Source: Desulfatitalea sp.
GTDB taxonomy: Bacteria; Desulfobacterota; Desulfobacteria; Desulfobacterales; Desulfosarcinaceae
DNA: 17,266 nt
Assembly: GCA_013041835.1 (NCBI GenBank)
Contig: JABDRH010000452.1
Coordinates: forward strand, 1 to 17,266
Direction: 5' to 3'
The notes under the pieces were generated by a model. The model did not search any database. It saw nothing but the letters and a program-made list of their open reading frames with translations, and was not told the origin of the DNA. Every line of letters begins with the position of its first letter. Position 1 is the stretch's first letter. Both the position numbers and the translations under genes were made by a program. Positions 1 through 7,188 of the stretch are shown here, piece after piece.

Positions 1-2
1 CG

Positions 3-1100
3 GTAGTGCAGGGCGTTGAGGTTTATTCAGCGCAGAATCTTTCCCAGGTGGCGGCCTTTATATCCGGTGATCTGGCCTTGGAAGCCGAACAGTGCGACAT
101 CGAGACACTCTTTGCGCAGCCTCCCACTGCAGAAGAAGATTTCAGCGATGTCAAAGGCCAGGAGCATGTCAAGCGCGCTCTGGAGATCGCCGCGGCCGGG
201 GGACACAATATCCTTATGGTGGGTCCGCCGGGGGCCGGAAAAACCATGCTGGCCAGGCGCTTGTCTTCCATTCTTCCCCCATTGACCTTTGACGAGGCCA
301 TCGAAACCACCAAGGTCTACAGTGTCATCGGTCTGCTGGGCTCGGAACAGGCGTTGATCACCCAAAGACCTTTTCGTGCCCCGCACCATACCATTTCCGA
401 TGCCGGCCTCATCGGCGGCGGTGTATCACCGCGCCCCGGCGAGGTCAGCCTGGCACATAACGGCGTGTTGTTTCTGGACGAATTACCAGAGTACAAGAAG
501 CATGTGCTCGAAGTATTGCGGCAACCCCTTGAAGACGGCACGGTCACCATCTCAAGGGCCAACGCCAGCGTTGCCTACCCGTCGCGTGTGATGCTGGTTG
601 CCGCGCTGAATCCATGCCCCTGCGGCTATCTGTCCGATCCCGTTCACTGCTGCCGTTGCACCCCCGCGCAGATCGAGCGTTACCGCTCCAAGATTTCAGG
701 CCCCCTGCTGGATCGAATCGATATGCACGTCGAAGTACCGGCCGTGCCGTACAGGAAGCTGAGCGCCGATGTCCCGGCCGAGTCTTCGGAAGAGATTCGA
801 AAACGCGTAACCAGGGCCAGATCCCTGCAATCCGAAAGGTTCCGCCGCGCACGGATTCACTGCAATGCCCAGATGGGTAGTCGCCAGATCAAAAAGTATA
901 GCCGCATCGATGCCGCTTCAGACCGCCTCCTGGAAGGGATGATCGACAAATTGGGGCTCTCGGCCCGGGCCTTTAACCGCATTCTTAAAATTGCCAGAAC
1001 CATTGCAGACATGGCGGGCGAAGCGTCCATTGCCACGTCGCACGTGGCGGAAGCAGTTCAGTATCGCAGTCTAGACCGGCCGGCGACGACGGCCCATTGA
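3..1100 (+). CDS. comM: ComM/YifB-family Mg-chelatase-like AAA+ ATPase, 5' end missing
   Basis: The reading frame is already open at the window edge (GTA precedes the first GTG at 6), so this is the C-terminal part of a larger gene; intact family members are about 500 residues. Counting from the GTG at 6, the Walker A motif GPPGAGKT is at residues 73-80 and Walker B VLFLDE at 154-159. A CPCG...CCRC cysteine cluster typical of the family lies at 204-218, followed by the Mg_chelatase_C region. The missing N-terminus would carry the Lon-protease-like domain. In Haemophilus and Vibrio, ComM is a hexameric helicase that promotes branch migration during natural transformation. In other bacteria the role is less clear, so the recombination role here is inferred from the family. 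The gene ends in TGA about 210 bases before the HU gene, which has its own promoter candidate. Family assignment is secure; the specific function is not. Confidence 0.93.
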   Translation, partial: VVQGVEVYSAQNLSQVAAFISGDLALEAEQCDIETLFAQPPTAEEDFSDVKGQEHVKRALEIAAAGGHNILMVGPPGAGKTMLARRLSSILPPLTFDEAIETTKVYSVIGLLGSEQALITQRPFRAPHHTISDAGLIGGGVSPRPGEVSLAHNGVLFLDELPEYKKHVLEVLRQPLEDGTVTISRANASVAYPSRVMLVAALNPCPCGYLSDPVHCCRCTPAQIERYRSKISGPLLDRIDMHVEVPAVPYRKLSADVPAESSEEIRKRVTRARSLQSERFRRARIHCNAQMGSRQIKKYSRIDAASDRLLEGMIDKLGLSARAFNRILKIARTIADMAGEASIATSHVAEAVQYRSLDRPATTAH

Positions 1101-1230
1101 TGCATTCGTGTGATGTGTCAGGCATTGATGCCATGGGGGTTTTTGGCTATCTATTGTTTTAAAACCGATGTGCCAAGCCGGTTTAATGCGCACTATATTC
1201 GAAAATCCGCTATTTATCAGCATTTATGTG

Positions 1231-1259
1231 TTGACAAAGGATATGTCACGCTGTAAATG
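1231..1259 (+). promoter_or_regulatory. candidate sigma-70 promoter for the HU gene
   Basis: A perfect TTGACA (1231-1236) lies in an AT-rich stretch about 80 bases upstream of the HU start. The best -10 choices are weak: TAAATG (1254-1259) at 17 bases or TGTAAA (1252-1257) at 15. The -35 is convincing and the -10 is not. Confidence 0.35.
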
Positions 1260-1314
1260 CTTTTTATATAAGCGTTGACGGGTTTTTTACTATTATTTTA
1301 AAGGAGGGATACAG

Positions 1315-1587
1315 ATGACAAAAGCGGAAATTGTTGAAAAAATGGCCACCGATGCCGGAATTACCAAAGCCGCAGCTCAGACAGCACTGGAATCTTTTGT
1401 TGACGGGGTCACAAAAGCGCTGAAGAAAAAAGACGGCAAGGTTACGCTGGTGGGGTTTGGTACATTCCAGAAAACGCGCCGTAAAGCGCGTAAGGGCAGA
1501 AATCCGCAAACTGGTGAAGCAATTAAGATTAAAGCCTCCAATGTGGTCAAGTTTAAGCCTGGCAAGAAACTCAAAGACGCCATCTAA
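1315..1587 (+). CDS. hup: HU-family nucleoid DNA-binding protein
   Basis: The gene encodes 90 residues, the normal length for an HU subunit. It opens MTKAEIVEKMA, has the GFGTF turn near residues 47-51, and continues into the beta-arm that intercalates DNA, with RNPQTGE at about 62-68 and a closing VKFKPGK. HU binds and bends DNA without sequence specificity as a dimer, compacting the nucleoid and helping replication and recombination. The start is fixed by a strong Shine-Dalgarno (AAGGAGG, 1301-1307) 7 bases before the ATG. The gene stands alone, with a promoter candidate upstream and a perfect hairpin terminator 23 bases after the stop, so it is very likely monocistronic. HU and IHF subunits are close relatives, but the length and sequence fit HU. 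Confidence 0.96.
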   Translation: MTKAEIVEKMATDAGITKAAAQTALESFVDGVTKALKKKDGKVTLVGFGTFQKTRRKARKGRNPQTGEAIKIKASNVVKFKPGKKLKDAI

Positions 1588-1609
1588 GTTGTTCCTCCCG
1601 CACTCCTGG

Positions 1610-1643
1610 GACAGCCATGCGAATTCGCATGGCTGTCTTTTTT
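1610..1643 (+). terminator. Rho-independent terminator after the HU gene
   Basis: A perfect 28-base palindrome (1610-1637; arms GACAGCCATGCGAA and its complement) is followed by CTTTTTTT-type sequence (T run 1638-1643). It sits 23 bases beyond the HU stop codon. With no separate loop, the central bases must open to form one. Confidence 0.9.
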
Positions 1644-1704
1644 CCCCAATGGCTATGTTGTAAGTTTTTTACATCATCGCAGACCAATCTTTTGTTGGTA
1701 ATGA

Positions 1705-1733
1705 TTGAACTTGAAATGGGGATTTGGTATAAA
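1705..1733 (+). promoter_or_regulatory. candidate promoter of the sigma/anti-sigma pair
   Basis: TTGAAC (1705-1710), a 17-base spacer and TATAAA (1728-1733) form a good sigma-70-like promoter 61 bases before the sigma factor start. The same bases also read GAACTT (1707-1712) and GTATAA (1727-1732) with 14 bases between. That resembles the E. coli sigma-E consensus (GGAACTT...GTCTAA), with a spacer slightly shorter than usual. Autoregulation by the ECF factor is therefore possible but unproven. Confidence 0.5.
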
Positions 1734-1794
1734 GCAGTTGTGCCTTTAAACCGGCTGCATCAGCACCTTCCAGCTAAATGTGAAGGATGATCCG

Positions 1795-2385
1795 ATGAAC
1801 CACAATCCCCCTCGCACCGACTACCCGGAAGATCCTGAACAATGGGTGGATCTTTATGGTAATTACATGTACCGGTATGCACTCTCGCGGCTTCCGGACA
1901 AGGAGATCGCCCAGGATTTGGTGCAGGAAGCATTTTTAGCGGCCATTGGCTCCCTAAAGCGGTTTAAAGGGCAATCTACCATCAAGACTTGGTTGATTGC
2001 TATCCTAAAACGCAAAATCGTTGATTATTACCGGCGAAGCGTCACACGCCAAATCAATATCGATGAGATGCCAACCGTCTCAGGCAACGATACCCGGTTT
2101 AACGGGAACGGCCATTGGCGCGTCGCTCCGGATGCATGGCGGTTTAATCCAGTGGCTGCTTATGAACAAAAAGAGTTCATGGATGTATTGTACCGCTGCA
2201 TGGCCAAACTGCCGGCGCGCCTGGCGGAGATCTTCATGCTCAGAGAGTTTGAAGAACTGGGAACCGAAGCCATTTGCAATCAAATGCAAATCAGCGAATC
2301 GAATAGCTGGGTGATGTTGTACCGGGCCCGCATGCAGTTGCGGGACTGTTTAAAGACGGATTGGCTCACCGAGCATAGCGGGTAG
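1795..2385 (+). CDS. ECF-type RNA polymerase sigma factor
   Basis: The 196-residue protein has only the two domains of extracytoplasmic-function (group 4) sigma factors. Region 2 (about residues 20-85) holds DLVQEAFL (41-48) and the DNA-melting/-10 recognition helix TWLIAILKRKIVDYYRR. Region 4 (about 130-187) is the helix-turn-helix that reads the -35 element, with LRE.EELGTEAICNQMQIS followed by LYRARMQLRDCL. The region-4 wording and the Trp near the end recall a proteobacterial sigma-70 subgroup curated as TIGR02943, from memory. I prefer the ATG at 1795 because AAGGA (1783-1787) is 7 bases upstream; an in-frame GTG at 1780 would overlap that site. The next gene, 96 bases downstream, encodes a small zinc-binding protein of anti-sigma type, so the pair probably forms a stress-response switch. 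Its stimulus cannot be read from the sequence. Confidence 0.92.
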   Translation: MNHNPPRTDYPEDPEQWVDLYGNYMYRYALSRLPDKEIAQDLVQEAFLAAIGSLKRFKGQSTIKTWLIAILKRKIVDYYRRSVTRQINIDEMPTVSGNDTRFNGNGHWRVAPDAWRFNPVAAYEQKEFMDVLYRCMAKLPARLAEIFMLREFEELGTEAICNQMQISESNSWVMLYRARMQLRDCLKTDWLTEHSG

Positions 2386-2481
2386 GTTTTCTGCTTACGG
2401 TGATGGCAAGATGCTCTGTGGCAAAATGTATCGGCTGCTACCCAACCTGATCGTGGTCGGGTGATAGGAGCACACAAGGCT

Positions 2482-2760
2482 ATGGGAAGATGGATCATCA
2501 ACTGCGAAGAGTATGCACAGATGGCCTCCAGAGGCATGGACTGCCCCATCTCATTAAGTGATCGTCTTCTGATCCTAATTCACCAATGGATCTGTCCACC
2601 GTGCAAATTCATACGCCATCAGCTCGACGATATACGCACCGCCTGTCGCTGGACGCCGTCAGAAGGTGATGCGACATCGTATCAGCAAGAGCCCCTGCCG
2701 GAAGAAATACGCTCCCGCATCAAATCCGCAATGAAGGCCCAGTCCAAATCCGTAGAGTAA
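2482..2760 (+). CDS. small zinc-finger (zf-HC2-like) anti-sigma factor
   Basis: The 92-residue protein carries the ZAS-type signature HQWICPPC (residues 34-41; His34, Cys38, Cys41), with a further Cys at 8. In this family these residues bind zinc and a helical bundle clamps the partner sigma factor. There is no membrane segment, so it would be a soluble cytoplasmic regulator, perhaps redox-sensitive like RsrA or ChrR; that last point is inference. Start choice: the ATG at 2482 has AGGAG 11 bases upstream (2466-2470), and the in-frame GTG at 2461 would place that site inside the gene. It follows the ECF sigma gene on the same strand with no terminator seen between, which supports co-transcription. 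The C-terminal third is polar, ends in Lys/Ser, and shows no recognisable domain. Confidence 0.78.
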   Translation: MGRWIINCEEYAQMASRGMDCPISLSDRLLILIHQWICPPCKFIRHQLDDIRTACRWTPSEGDATSYQQEPLPEEIRSRIKSAMKAQSKSVE

Positions 2761-2793
2761 TGGCACGCCGGTTCCTCCCGCGATAGTGTCCGG

Positions 2794-3342
2794 CTACGGC
2801 TTGATTACATCCTCGTCTTGCACATCTGAAAATGCTACCCCGGGTTGATCGTCTCCTTGCCCGCCCTGATGGCCTTCAGCACTGATGCATTCCGCCACAA
2901 CCCGTTGGACGATGGTGGAAGAAAACCCACGGCGGGTAAGAAATCGAAATAGCTTCTGCCGGCAGAAGGCCGGTGCACCCTTTCCCAAATAACGCTGTTT
3001 TTTCTTTTGCGACAGGGCTCGGCAGTCCGCATACTGAGCGGATTCATCGCAGTACCGGACCAGGCAATCGTCGATGTGTGACTTGGCCACACCCTTTTCA
3101 TTGAGCAGTTGCGCAATACGGGCACGCCCATAGCCCTTCCGCCGTTGATGACGAACTACCGTGTCGCAAAAACTGGCGTCGTCCAAGTAGTTTAATCGAA
3201 TGCATTCATCAATGGCTAAGGCAATCTGCCCCGTATCGAAACCGCGTTGGGAGAGCTTGTCGGCCAACTCGCGACGGCTGTGCGCCCTGCGACCAAGAAG
3301 CCGAAGGGCGCATTCCAGGCATTTGCGCTTGATGGGTATCAT
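2794..3342 (-). CDS. recX: RecX family recombination regulator
   Basis: The 182-residue, highly basic, helical protein has the RecX repeat signature: LGRRAHSRREL near residues 16-26, a LNYLDDASFCDTVVRHQRRKGYGRARIAQLL block in the middle, and a third repeat RFLTRRGFSSTIVQRVV. RecX binds within the RecA filament groove and limits RecA strand exchange and LexA cleavage. The ATG at 3342 has only a weak purine-rich stretch upstream. recA, its usual neighbour, is not in this window. The gene lies downstream of the DUF2892 gene on the same strand and converges with the sigma/anti-sigma pair. The last 25 residues are acidic and look like a disordered tail. Confidence 0.9.
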   Translation of the reverse strand: MIPIKRKCLECALRLLGRRAHSRRELADKLSQRGFDTGQIALAIDECIRLNYLDDASFCDTVVRHQRRKGYGRARIAQLLNEKGVAKSHIDDCLVRYCDESAQYADCRALSQKKKQRYLGKGAPAFCRQKLFRFLTRRGFSSTIVQRVVAECISAEGHQGGQGDDQPGVAFSDVQDEDVIKP

Positions 3343-3456
3343 GGCTTCTCAGGGTCCACACACAAATCAAAGACTGCAGACCGAATCTTGGCTGCACTGT
3401 GTGCTAGGGAGCAACATTGCCTGAACACCGGTATGGGTTGCAAGACGTGGGTTGCA

Positions 3457-3660
3457 CTACTTGAATGCCACACCCGGCTGCACCCCCAATTTTTTCAGCA
3501 CGACGGCTATCGGACAGAAACCGGTGAACGCGGCCTGGAACAAATTGGCACCGGCAAAGGCGGTTAGCAGCAACCAATACGGGCTATGAATCAAATAGAG
3601 CAGAAGGCTGACGATGATGACGGCGCCGGCCCAGGCCAATACTAAACGATCAATACTCAT
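3457..3660 (-). CDS. DUF2892 (YgaP-like) small inner-membrane protein
   Basis: The 67-residue protein has two predicted transmembrane helices (about residues 7-24 and 28-45), then GFCP (47-50) and KKLGV. That is the signature of the DUF2892/YgaP transmembrane domain: helix hairpin, GFCP, lysine-rich end. In E. coli YgaP the same domain anchors a rhodanese. Here it stands alone, as is common, and its role is unknown. The start is clear: AGGAGGT (3665-3671) sits 4 bases before the ATG. The upstream region holds two palindromic elements (3700-3715 and 3738-3749). The gene lies 114 bases upstream of recX on the same strand and may share a transcript with it. Confidence 0.85.
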   Translation of the reverse strand: MSIDRLVLAWAGAVIIVSLLLYLIHSPYWLLLTAFAGANLFQAAFTGFCPIAVVLKKLGVQPGVAFK

Positions 3661-3699
3661 GGCGACCTCCTGTATCCAAAATCTATATGGTGTCTTCCG

Positions 3700-3749
3700 G
3701 GTGCGTTACCGCACCGTTCCCTATTGGGTAGGGAGACGCAAGCGCTTGC
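3700..3749. promoter_or_regulatory. two palindromes upstream of the DUF2892 gene
   Basis: The divergent gap between the DUF2892 gene and the zinc-ribbon gene contains GGTGCG-TTAC-CGCACC (3700-3715, 6-base arms) and the perfect 12-base palindrome GCAAGCGCTTGC (3738-3749). Either could be an operator for a dimeric repressor. There is no T tract to make the first a terminator. Function is inferred only from symmetry and position. Confidence 0.3.
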
Positions 3750-3852
3750 CGGGTTACAATTGACATCACGGTGAATGTCCTTACGTTGACCCCTGTTTCA
3801 GGCTGCGATGTTGAATGCGGCCCAGAGGTAGAATACTAAATGGAGTGAGCAA

Positions 3853-4530
3853 ATGGCAATAGAGACCAAACAGGAGTATCTGGAACGGGTCATGGCAATG
3901 GAAAAACCCCGTTGTCCCCATTGTGACCATGAGATGAAGCTGTGGGAAGTGCCCCCAATCAATTTTTCCGATGGATTGGGCTGGGGAGCGCCTTTCCTGT
4001 TTCTGTGTTTTAATGACGAATGCACTCTGTTCACCAAGGGGTGGCAGGATATGCAAGAGCACTATGCCCAGCGCGCTTCCATGCGCTGCTTCAATTATCC
4101 TGGCACCGATCAATTCGAATGCATGCCGGTTTTCAGCGCCATGGGCGGCCAGGGCCAGGTGATCGATGACGAAGTGCTCGCTCAGCAGGAGATGCTCAAG
4201 GAGCAGACCAAGCGCGGTTTTTCCATACTGGCCGACTGCTATGTCAACAAAGACCTCATGACTATTATGCAATTGCTCACCGATGCCACCGAACCGGTGC
4301 GTGTGCGCATCAAGGCCGCCGAGATGATTGGTGACTTGGCTGAAGTGCAAGCCGTGGAGCCGTTGCGCTTCATGCGGGCCGGTAACCAGAAATTGCAAGA
4401 GGCCATTGAGGCCGCCATCGATCAAATCCACGAACGCCATTTTACGCGCGAATGTCCTTTTTGTGCGGAGATTATCAAGAAACGAGCCAAGATCTGCAAA
4501 AACTGCAGCAAGGAAGTGGCCGGGCAGTAA
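3853..4530 (+). CDS. uncharacterised protein with zinc ribbons at both ends and a helical middle
   Basis: I do not recognise this 225-residue protein by function. An N-terminal zinc-ribbon-like site has CPHC (Cys21, Cys24) paired with CFNDEC (Cys52, Cys57) across an aromatic, glycine-rich segment (GLGWGAPFLFLCF). Residues about 108-195 are helical and read like a short HEAT/PBS-type repeat (PVRVRIKAAEMIGDLAEVQAV, then QKLQEAIEAAIDQI). The C-terminus is a second zinc ribbon, CPFC (201-204) and CKNC (215-218), in the wording of the UPF0547/double-zinc-ribbon group. No signal peptide or membrane segment is visible, so it is probably a cytoplasmic adaptor or nucleic-acid/protein-binding factor. 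GGAG (3842-3845) is 7 bases before the ATG. It is monocistronic, divergent from the DUF2892 gene and convergent with the big - strand operon. The coding call is sure; the role is open. Confidence 0.82.
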   Translation: MAIETKQEYLERVMAMEKPRCPHCDHEMKLWEVPPINFSDGLGWGAPFLFLCFNDECTLFTKGWQDMQEHYAQRASMRCFNYPGTDQFECMPVFSAMGGQGQVIDDEVLAQQEMLKEQTKRGFSILADCYVNKDLMTIMQLLTDATEPVRVRIKAAEMIGDLAEVQAVEPLRFMRAGNQKLQEAIEAAIDQIHERHFTRECPFCAEIIKKRAKICKNCSKEVAGQ

Positions 4531-4598
4531 GGGTGCAGGAAAAAAATCGCATCTTCCTTCTTGCCTTTACGCATGGCTACGGTGTTGCATCCACGGGC

Positions 4599-4652
4599 AC
4601 ATATTCAGATATGTACCGGTGAGTGCGCCGAGTCAATGCACCCGAACTCGGC
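4599..4652. terminator. two hairpins between convergent transcripts, possible weak bidirectional terminator
   Basis: ACATAT-TCAG-ATATGT (4599-4614) and GCCGAGT (4627-4633) pairing with ACTCGGC (4646-4652) lie in the 133-base gap between the zinc-ribbon gene and the end of the - strand operon. Neither is followed by a T run, so intrinsic termination is uncertain. Confidence 0.25.
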
Positions 4653-4663
4653 ATCTAATGTAA

Positions 4664-5197
4664 TTATTGATTGCCAGCACCTTTATGGACGTTCATGGTG
4701 TCATAGGAACGGAAGATCAGCATCTGGCGTGCGCGGCGAGCCTCCGCCAAAGGCAGGAGCCGCTGGGGATCAAAACCCGCTTCAGCCTGCGCCTTGGTCG
4801 GGATTGCCGCCAGCCCCTGACCGATGCGTTTGCCACTGATGGTATCCCAGACCAAGGCTGTGCGACCATCGCAGGCCACAGCCAGAGGAATCTGGTAATC
4901 ATCGAGCAGCCGCGCAGCGGCGATCACCTCCCGCTCTCGGGAGGCTAAAGAGCCGGCGGCGCATAAAATCGCCATATAGCGCCAGCCGCCTACCCGAACC
5001 ACCAAATCGATGGTGGAACGGTACCGCCCGTCTTCTATCTGCAGGAAAATGGGGGCATCCACCTCGACCGCCTGTTTTGAATATCCCTTTTCTTCCACCA
5101 GCACTCGTTCCATCTGTTGCCGGTTGGCCTCTGCGCCGATATCGACAACTCGCCGGCCGGTAATGTAGTCGATGCGTGTTTCAGGATAAGTCGTCAT
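4664..5197 (-). CDS. stand-alone HsdR_N-type (type I restriction R N-terminal domain) protein
   Basis: The 177-residue protein resembles the short HsdR_N (PF13588) proteins found downstream of housekeeping genes in Desulfobacterota. It has RIDYITGRRV at the start, GAEANRQQMERVLVEEKGY (21-39), YRSTIDLVVRVGGWRYM (59-75) and CAAGSLASREREVIAAARLLD (79-99). The fold is PD-(D/E)xK nuclease-like and Asp64 matches the conserved acidic position. The usual lysine-containing strand reads MAILC here, so the catalytic Lys appears to be lost. There is no helicase, methylase or specificity gene nearby, so this is not a restriction system; nucleic-acid handling is only a guess. It starts 12 bases after the gpmI stop, with a poor ribosome site, suggesting translational coupling as the last gene of the rplU operon. 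Confidence 0.75.
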   Translation of the reverse strand: MTTYPETRIDYITGRRVVDIGAEANRQQMERVLVEEKGYSKQAVEVDAPIFLQIEDGRYRSTIDLVVRVGGWRYMAILCAAGSLASREREVIAAARLLDDYQIPLAVACDGRTALVWDTISGKRIGQGLAAIPTKAQAEAGFDPQRLLPLAEARRARQMLIFRSYDTMNVHKGAGNQ

Positions 5198-5209
5198 GGC
5201 CGGCGCTAT

Positions 5210-6754
5210 CTACTCCAGGATCAGGGATCGGCCGGTCATCATGGCCGGCGGGTCCAGCTCAAGCAACTGCAACACTGTGGGCGCGATATCTGCCAGTACG
5301 CCATCGTTGAGGCGGACTTGTTTACATCGATCGTCTACCAGAATAAAGTGCACCGGATTGGTGGTGTGCGCCGTGTGTATTTTTCCGTCGCTGTTGCGCA
5401 TGGTTTCAGCATTGCCATGATCAGCGGTGATAACTAGCGCGCCACCCTTTTCACGCACCGCCGATACAATGCGTCCCACGCAGGCATCAACGATCTCGCA
5501 GGCTTTAACCGCAGCCGGAATCACTCCGGTATGCCCCACCATGTCCATGTTGGCGAAATTGAGCACAATGACATCGTACTTATCGCCATGAATGCGTTGA
5601 AGTACTTCTTCGGTCACGGCCGTGGCGCTCATTTCCGGCTTGTGATCATAGGTGGGCACTTCTCTCGGCGAAGGAATCAGGCAGCGCTCTTCGTTTTTAA
5701 AGGGTGTCTCTTCGCCACCGTTAAAAAAGTAGGTGACATGGGCGTACTTTTCCGTTTCGGCGATGCGCAGTTGCCGCAAACCGTTTTTGGAAATCACCTC
5801 ACCCAGAATCTCTTCTAAATGCCTAGGGGGAAAAGCCACGGGCAAATGAAACGATTCATCAAAAAGGGTCATGCACACATAGTCACTTAAACGCGGGCAC
5901 ACCGAGCGCTTGAAGCCTGAAAAGTCCTTCTCGGTAAAAGCACGGGTTAACTGCCGAGCCCTGTCGGCCCGGAAATTGAAAAAAATTACGGCATCTTCGT
6001 CCTCAACGCACACCGGCAACCCCCGCTGGTTATCGGTGATCACGATCGGCTTGACGAACTCATCACTCTGCCCGCGCGCGTAAGCGTCGCGCACAGCCGA
6101 AACGGAGTCCGGGGCCGCATGCCCTTCGGCTTCGGTCAGCAGGCGGTAGGCCATTTGCGTACGCTCCCAGCGGGTGTCGCGATCCATCGCATAATAGCGA
6201 CCGCAGATGCTCGCCACGGCGCCCACGCCGAGATCGTCGATATGCGCCTGCAGCCGGGCCACATAGTCGACGCCGCCGTCCGGCGCCGTGTCCCGGCCGT
6301 CTAAAATGGCATGAATATATACCCGGGTAAGACCTTGCTGCTTGGCCATATCCAACAGGGCCAGCAAGTGCGTCAACTGGCTGTGGACCCCGCCATCGGA
6401 GACCAGCCCGATCAGGTGAAGCGCACGGCCCCTTTCACCCACTTGAGCCATGGCGTGCCGCAGGGCTTGATTATTAAACAGTTCACCGGATCGAATAGCC
6501 TGGTCGATTCGTAGCAGGTCCTGGAACACCACGCGACCCGCGCCGATGTTCAGATGCCCCACCTCCGAGTTGCCCATCACACCATCTGGCAGCCCTACGG
6601 ATTCGCCGCAGGTCTGCAATCTGGCATGCGGATATTCGGCCAGCAGGCGGTTTAGGTTCGGTGTCTGTGCCAGGCTGACCGCGTTACCGTCGCCGGCAGG
6701 GTATATGCCCCAGCCGTCCAGAATGATCAACATGACCGGTTTAGATCTCGGCAT
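5210..6754 (-). CDS. gpmI: 2,3-bisphosphoglycerate-independent phosphoglycerate mutase
   Basis: GpmI interconverts 3- and 2-phosphoglycerate using two Mn2+ ions and a phosphoserine intermediate, in cytoplasmic glycolysis/gluconeogenesis. The 514-residue length is normal. From the chosen start, metal-binding Asp13 is in LDGWG, catalytic Ser63 in GNSEVGHLNIGAGR, then DGRDT, RADRARQLTRAF, and the metal-binding ADHGNAE near the C-terminus. An upstream in-frame start at 6775 would add seven residues, but AGGAGGT (6761-6767) lies 6 bases before the ATG at 6754 and decides the start. It follows rsfS by 17 bases and precedes the HsdR_N gene by 12, inside the rplU operon. All key motifs are intact, so an active enzyme is expected. 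Confidence 0.97.
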   Translation of the reverse strand: MPRSKPVMLIILDGWGIYPAGDGNAVSLAQTPNLNRLLAEYPHARLQTCGESVGLPDGVMGNSEVGHLNIGAGRVVFQDLLRIDQAIRSGELFNNQALRHAMAQVGERGRALHLIGLVSDGGVHSQLTHLLALLDMAKQQGLTRVYIHAILDGRDTAPDGGVDYVARLQAHIDDLGVGAVASICGRYYAMDRDTRWERTQMAYRLLTEAEGHAAPDSVSAVRDAYARGQSDEFVKPIVITDNQRGLPVCVEDEDAVIFFNFRADRARQLTRAFTEKDFSGFKRSVCPRLSDYVCMTLFDESFHLPVAFPPRHLEEILGEVISKNGLRQLRIAETEKYAHVTYFFNGGEETPFKNEERCLIPSPREVPTYDHKPEMSATAVTEEVLQRIHGDKYDVIVLNFANMDMVGHTGVIPAAVKACEIVDACVGRIVSAVREKGGALVITADHGNAETMRNSDGKIHTAHTTNPVHFILVDDRCKQVRLNDGVLADIAPTVLQLLELDPPAMMTGRSLILE

Positions 6755-6771
6755 GATACAACCTCCTAAAA

Positions 6772-7188
6772 TCAATCCACGATGACTTCTTCGCCATTAA
6801 ATGCGCAGGCATCGGCATCGCGCTGCCTTTGTATGTTGTCGCTGCAGATGCGCCGGGCGTCCACCCACAATCCCTCCAGATCATAAAATGCGCGGGTCTC
6901 CTCATAAAAAACATGAATGACCACATGGCCATAATCCATAAGCACCCAATGCCCGTCGTTCTTGCCTTCGATACTGAGCGGCTTGATGGACCGGTCCCGC
7001 AAAAAGTGCTGAATATGGTCGGCGATGGCTTCCACCTGGCGATTCGAGCGTCCATGGCAGATAATGAACACATCGGCGATGGAGGTCAAGCCGCGCACAT
7101 CCAGCACTACCAGGTTTTCGGCCTTTTTGCCAAGGGCGGCCTGAACGTAAAGGTCGACCTGCGCATCTATTTGATCTTGATTGGTCAT
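6772..7188 (-). CDS. rsfS: ribosomal silencing factor RsfS
   Basis: The 138-residue protein has the RsfS/Iojap core: DVRGLTSIADVFIICHGRS (about 33-51), a middle basic segment, then GHWVLMDYGHVVIHVF (about 78-93) and FYDLEGLW. RsfS binds ribosomal protein L14 on the large subunit and blocks subunit joining when nutrients are scarce. The frame is open well upstream, but homology begins at the ATG at 7188, which has AAGGA (7198-7202) 9 bases upstream. Its ATG overlaps the nadD stop by four bases (ATGA), so translation is probably coupled. nadD-rsfS pairing is common in bacteria and supports the call. The C-terminal tail beyond the core is about 20 residues and unremarkable. Confidence 0.96.
   Translation of the reverse strand: MTNQDQIDAQVDLYVQAALGKKAENLVVLDVRGLTSIADVFIICHGRSNRQVEAIADHIQHFLRDRSIKPLSIEGKNDGHWVLMDYGHVVIHVFYEETRAFYDLEGLWVDARRICSDNIQRQRDADACAFNGEEVIVD

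Noticed and set aside
1121..1145. GGCATTGATGCC followed by a short T run after comM
   Set aside because: The stem is only four to five pairs with a tiny loop, too weak to call a terminator.
3781..4440. A 219-codon open frame on the - strand opposite the zinc-ribbon gene
   Set aside because: The + strand product has ordered cysteine motifs and a ribosome site; the antisense product is His/Leu-rich with no motif.
4664..5197. Restriction-modification or defence island around the HsdR_N protein
   Set aside because: No methylase, specificity subunit or helicase is nearby, and the gene sits in a housekeeping operon with a changed catalytic site.
6755..6775. Upstream in-frame start for gpmI at 6775
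   Set aside because: The AGGAGGT site lies inside this stretch and is correctly spaced for the ATG at 6754; the extra residues do not match the family.
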